Of a stretch of 9,489 nt of DNA, positions 7,480-9,489 are shown in pieces. How positions within the stretch are numbered: position 1 is the stretch's first letter; each line of letters opens with the position of its first letter. Made by a program: the position numbers and the translations under genes. The notes under the pieces were generated by a model. That model was not told where the DNA came from. It saw only the letters and a program-made list of their open reading frames with translations, and did no database searches. This DNA is from CAZIDL01 sp964537825 (lineage in GTDB: Bacteria > Bacteroidota > Bacteroidia > Flavobacteriales_D > CAYVSK01): positions 1-9,489 of the forward strand of contig CAZIDL010000076.1 of assembly GCA_964537825.1 (NCBI GenBank), given 5' to 3'.

Positions 7480-7583
7480 GATCGGGGCTTTTCAGGGATC
7501 TAAGGTAAGAACTAGGAGGTCGGAATGGATCTTGGGCTATTGAGTGGTTGGAATGATGACCTGCTGGACTATTGAACTGAAAC

Positions 7584-9068
7584 TCACTCCTCTTCAAGGC
7601 TCACCTCCACCTTTTCCATTGCGGTGCTCACTTTTCGCGTCCGCGGCGCATAGCCTTCCGCTTCTATGATCAACTCGTATTCTTTTTTCGGTCGGATGGC
7701 GAGCACGAAACTTCCATCATCCGAGCGGGTGCGATAGATACCTTGGACCGAACGTTCCTTCGGATCGAGGACGCGGAGCTTGGCCTTAACAGGGTCCCCG
7801 TTGGATGCGTCCAGGACCTTTCCCTTCAGCACCTCGATGTGACTGTCCTGGTAGAGGAGCTTCACCTTTTCCGTCCGACGGAACGGGGCTTGTGCTATAG
7901 CCCTCGTGATAAGCGCGCTGCTTTCATTGGCAGTAATGGAGACGGCTCGTTCATGATCCGAACTGTTCACAGGATATCCGGGTTGCTGTGGGACCACCCA
8001 CCGCTTGCTTTCCTCCTTGAAAAAGCTTCTGAAGATATCCCGTCCCCCCATGCTCCGATGGCCGTTGGAAAGAAAATAAAGGGTCCGCTCGTCCGGCATG
8101 AGGCATGGGAAACTCTCCTCATGGGGGGTGTTGAGCACCGGGCTAAGATACCGGGCCTTGGCCCAATCCCCTGTAGGCAAAAGTTTGACGATGTAGAGGT
8201 CCTGCCCCCCGTTCCCCCCTTCCCGGGCTGAACTGAAGATCATGAGCCGCTCGCTCCTGCTCATCCAGGCACTGATCTCGTCCGCCGGCGAATTGATGCT
8301 GGGACCGAACGCTTGAAGCTCGCTCCATCCCTCCTTCTTTTTCTTCGCGAAAAAGAGGTCCTTTTGCAAGCGCCCTTCTTGCTTTCGTTCCCCTTCCAGG
8401 ATGATCACGTTCCCGTTGGAAGCGATCCCGGCCAAGGCAAGCTCCTTCTCAGGGAAGGAAAGACTGTCCTTCAGCTTTATCCCCGCCCCTTGAAGTTGGG
8501 CCAGATAGACCGTCCCTTTCCCCTTACCCCGTTCGTCGGCTCCCTGGAAGAAAATGTGCTTGCCTCGGTGGGTAAGAAAAGCCCGACCGGCCTCAAGATC
8601 TTCAGCATAACGCAATCTTCTACTGCTCACGTGGACCTTCTTCTTTCGAAGGACCTGGGCCCGGACGTTCATTTGGATGCGCCGTTCCAGCTCCGAAGAG
8701 GGGATCTCCTCATCCCCGCTCTGCCGATACCGGTGAAAGCGGTCCAAGGCCTTTTCGTGCCGACCGGCCAACTGATGTCCGACCGCGACCCAAAAGCCCG
8801 CCTTTGGCATCCCCTTACCGGCCAGTCCCTCGAGAACAGCCATCCCATCAGCCCGTTCAGCCGGGACATGAACCGCACATACGCCATAACGATAGCGCAG
8901 TTCCTTCTTCCCTTTGCTTTGGGCCGCCCTGGCATAATAAGGGAACGCTTCCCGATAGGAAGCATTGGCAAAGGCCTCCCGCGCCGAAGCCCTTTCAGAA
9001 CTTTGAGCCTGGATCAGAGCAGGAAAAAGGGAGAGCATGAGCAACGTATGGATCAGGATGCGTGGCAT
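7584..9068 (-). CDS. Exported TPR / PD40 beta-propeller / regulatory-like domain protein lacking an OmpA domain
   Basis: The protein has 494 residues with a Sec signal peptide: hydrophobic 4-20 and an A-x-A-like end LIQA|QSS, cleavage near residue 21. A TPR-like helical part (about 26-140) follows. A propeller domain (about 155-395) has PD40-type repeats, clearest at 263-296 (DEIS...SSAREGG.GGQDLY) and 317-350 (EESFPCLMPDERTLYFLSNG...GGRDIF). A carboxypeptidase-regulatory-like beta sandwich covers about 413-490 (LKGKVLDASNGDPVKAKL, then EAEGYAPRTRKV). The order TPR-PD40-CRD is that of PorE-type and related envelope proteins of Bacteroidota, which usually carry a C-terminal OmpA peptidoglycan-binding domain; here the protein stops after the CRD. 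There is no lipobox cysteine at the cleavage site, so it is probably periplasmic or surface-associated. Any link to type IX secretion is inference. It lies 104 nt upstream of the sulfotransferase block on the same strand and is divergent from the gene at 9317. Confidence 0.88.
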   Translation of the reverse strand: MPRILIHTLLMLSLFPALIQAQSSERASAREAFANASYREAFPYYARAAQSKGKKELRYRYGVCAVHVPAERADGMAVLEGLAGKGMPKAGFWVAVGHQLAGRHEKALDRFHRYRQSGDEEIPSSELERRIQMNVRAQVLRKKKVHVSSRRLRYAEDLEAGRAFLTHRGKHIFFQGADERGKGKGTVYLAQLQGAGIKLKDSLSFPEKELALAGIASNGNVIILEGERKQEGRLQKDLFFAKKKKEGWSELQAFGPSINSPADEISAWMSRSERLMIFSSAREGGNGGQDLYIVKLLPTGDWAKARYLSPVLNTPHEESFPCLMPDERTLYFLSNGHRSMGGRDIFRSFFKEESKRWVVPQQPGYPVNSSDHERAVSITANESSALITRAIAQAPFRRTEKVKLLYQDSHIEVLKGKVLDASNGDPVKAKLRVLDPKERSVQGIYRTRSDDGSFVLAIRPKKEYELIIEAEGYAPRTRKVSTAMEKVEVSLEEE

Positions 9069-9224
9069 GCCGCCGAAAGATAGGCAGAGCTGCCCGAAGG
9101 AAAAGAAGGACTTGATGAGGCAACCCTTTCTCCAAAACGACGTTCCTTGGATGCCAAAAAGTCAAAGCAAGGGTTCCGTTCGATCCCTATGGGTAAGCAA
9201 AAACCCGTTCCTCAGTCCCTTTAT

Positions 9225-9232
9225 TAAATTTG
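9225..9232 (+). promoter_or_regulatory. Possible Bacteroidota-type -7 box (TAAATTTG)
   Basis: TAAATTTG matches the Bacteroidota -7 consensus TAnnTTTG exactly and lies in a locally AT-rich part of the divergent intergenic region. It points toward the secreted-protein gene, which is in the right orientation. I see no good -33 TTTG element at the usual spacing upstream, so this is a weak call. If used, transcription would begin a few bases before 9245, leaving a leader of roughly 75-80 bases ahead of the ATG at 9317. Confidence 0.3.
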
Positions 9233-9316
9233 TTATGGATCTTCATGGAAAAAAAGCAACCCTTGCGATCCCAACGCGTCCTTTTAATGGACCAAAGAGC
9301 TAAAGTTCTCCCTTTG

Positions 9317-9489
9317 ATGAAAATGCCAAAAGCATCCTCGAATTGGCCGATCGCCTTCCTTCTATCCTTCCTTTTCTTTTCCTCTCTTGAAGTTGAAGGG
9401 CAGACGGGCTGTAGCCTGGATTTTCTGAACGACACCGTCACGACCAACTGTGGGGACAGCGTCACCCTGGAATTGACCGACAAGAGCAC
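9317..9489 (+). CDS. Secreted protein, N-terminal fragment (runs off the right edge)
   Basis: The frame is open to the end of the window and gives 57 residues from the ATG at 9317. It begins with a signal peptide: a basic start (MKMPKASSNWP), a hydrophobic core (IAFLLSFLFFSSL) and a polar end (EVEGQ) with probable cleavage near residue 28. The mature start, TGCSLDFLNDTVTTNCGDSVTLELTD, has two Cys residues and the 'tCGdsvtL' pattern frequent in Ig- or PKD-like repeats of large Bacteroidota surface proteins, many of them type IX cargo; the C-terminal sorting domain that would prove this is out of view. In-frame ATGs at 9245, 9287 and 9323 are alternatives; 9317 gives the most normal signal peptide. 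No Shine-Dalgarno is seen. It is divergent from the PD40 gene. Confidence 0.65.
   Translation, partial: MKMPKASSNWPIAFLLSFLFFSSLEVEGQTGCSLDFLNDTVTTNCGDSVTLELTDKS

Noticed and set aside
7500..7507. TACCTTAG on the minus strand, a near match to the -7 box TAnnTTTG ahead of the sulfotransferase block
   Set aside because: One consensus base is missing and there is no -33 element, so it is too weak to list as a promoter, although the location would suit one.
9187..9489. A minus-strand open frame covering the right edge
   Set aside because: It is antisense to the signal-peptide gene, with a basic, motif-free product and an arbitrary open end.

Overview
The window looks like a chromosomal segment from a member of the Bacteroidota. 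The evidence is an AAA/DUF4143 ATPase with the PLWLFGFLY-type C-terminus common in that phylum, an exported TPR plus PD40-propeller plus regulatory-like (CRD) protein, a secreted Cys-rich protein of the 'CGDSVTL' adhesin type at the right edge, weak Shine-Dalgarno sites, and one match to the Bacteroidota -7 box (TAnnTTTG). Most genes are GC-rich; one is clearly AT-rich. This assignment is inference from family recognition, not from a search.

Layout. Bases 1-927 (+) hold the 3' part of a DUF4143-type ATPase. It is convergent with a seven-gene block on the minus strand, transcribed from 7479 down to 1052. In transcription order the block is: an NDST-like sulfotransferase (7479-6685), a small sulfotransferase-like protein (6685-6020), a larger sulfotransferase with a charged C-terminal extension (6020-4830), a DegT/DnrJ/EryC1/StrS sugar aminotransferase (4833-3733), a WbqC-family protein (3731-3027), a divergent DegT-like PLP-fold protein (3030-2047) and a fourth sulfotransferase (2041-1052). 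Six successive junctions are TGATG, TGATG, ATGA, a 1-nt gap, ATGA and a 5-nt gap, so the block is almost certainly one transcript. Upstream, on the same strand after a 104-nt gap, is the exported PD40-propeller protein (9068-7584). A divergent secreted-protein gene starts near 9317 and runs off the right edge.

How the genes may work together. Four mutually dissimilar PAPS-dependent sulfotransferase-like proteins lie with an amino-sugar aminotransferase, a WbqC protein (a family known from O-antigen loci) and a second PLP-fold protein. The simplest reading is a tailoring cassette that makes an amino-deoxy sugar, possibly acylates the amino group, and sulfates a glycan or small molecule at several positions. 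No glycosyltransferase, flippase, polymerase or PAPS-synthesis gene is visible, although both ends of the block appear to be in the window, so the acceptor must be made elsewhere. The combination is the most interesting feature here. No stretch longer than 300 bases lacks a gene, and I see no RNA genes, CRISPR arrays or insertion sequences.
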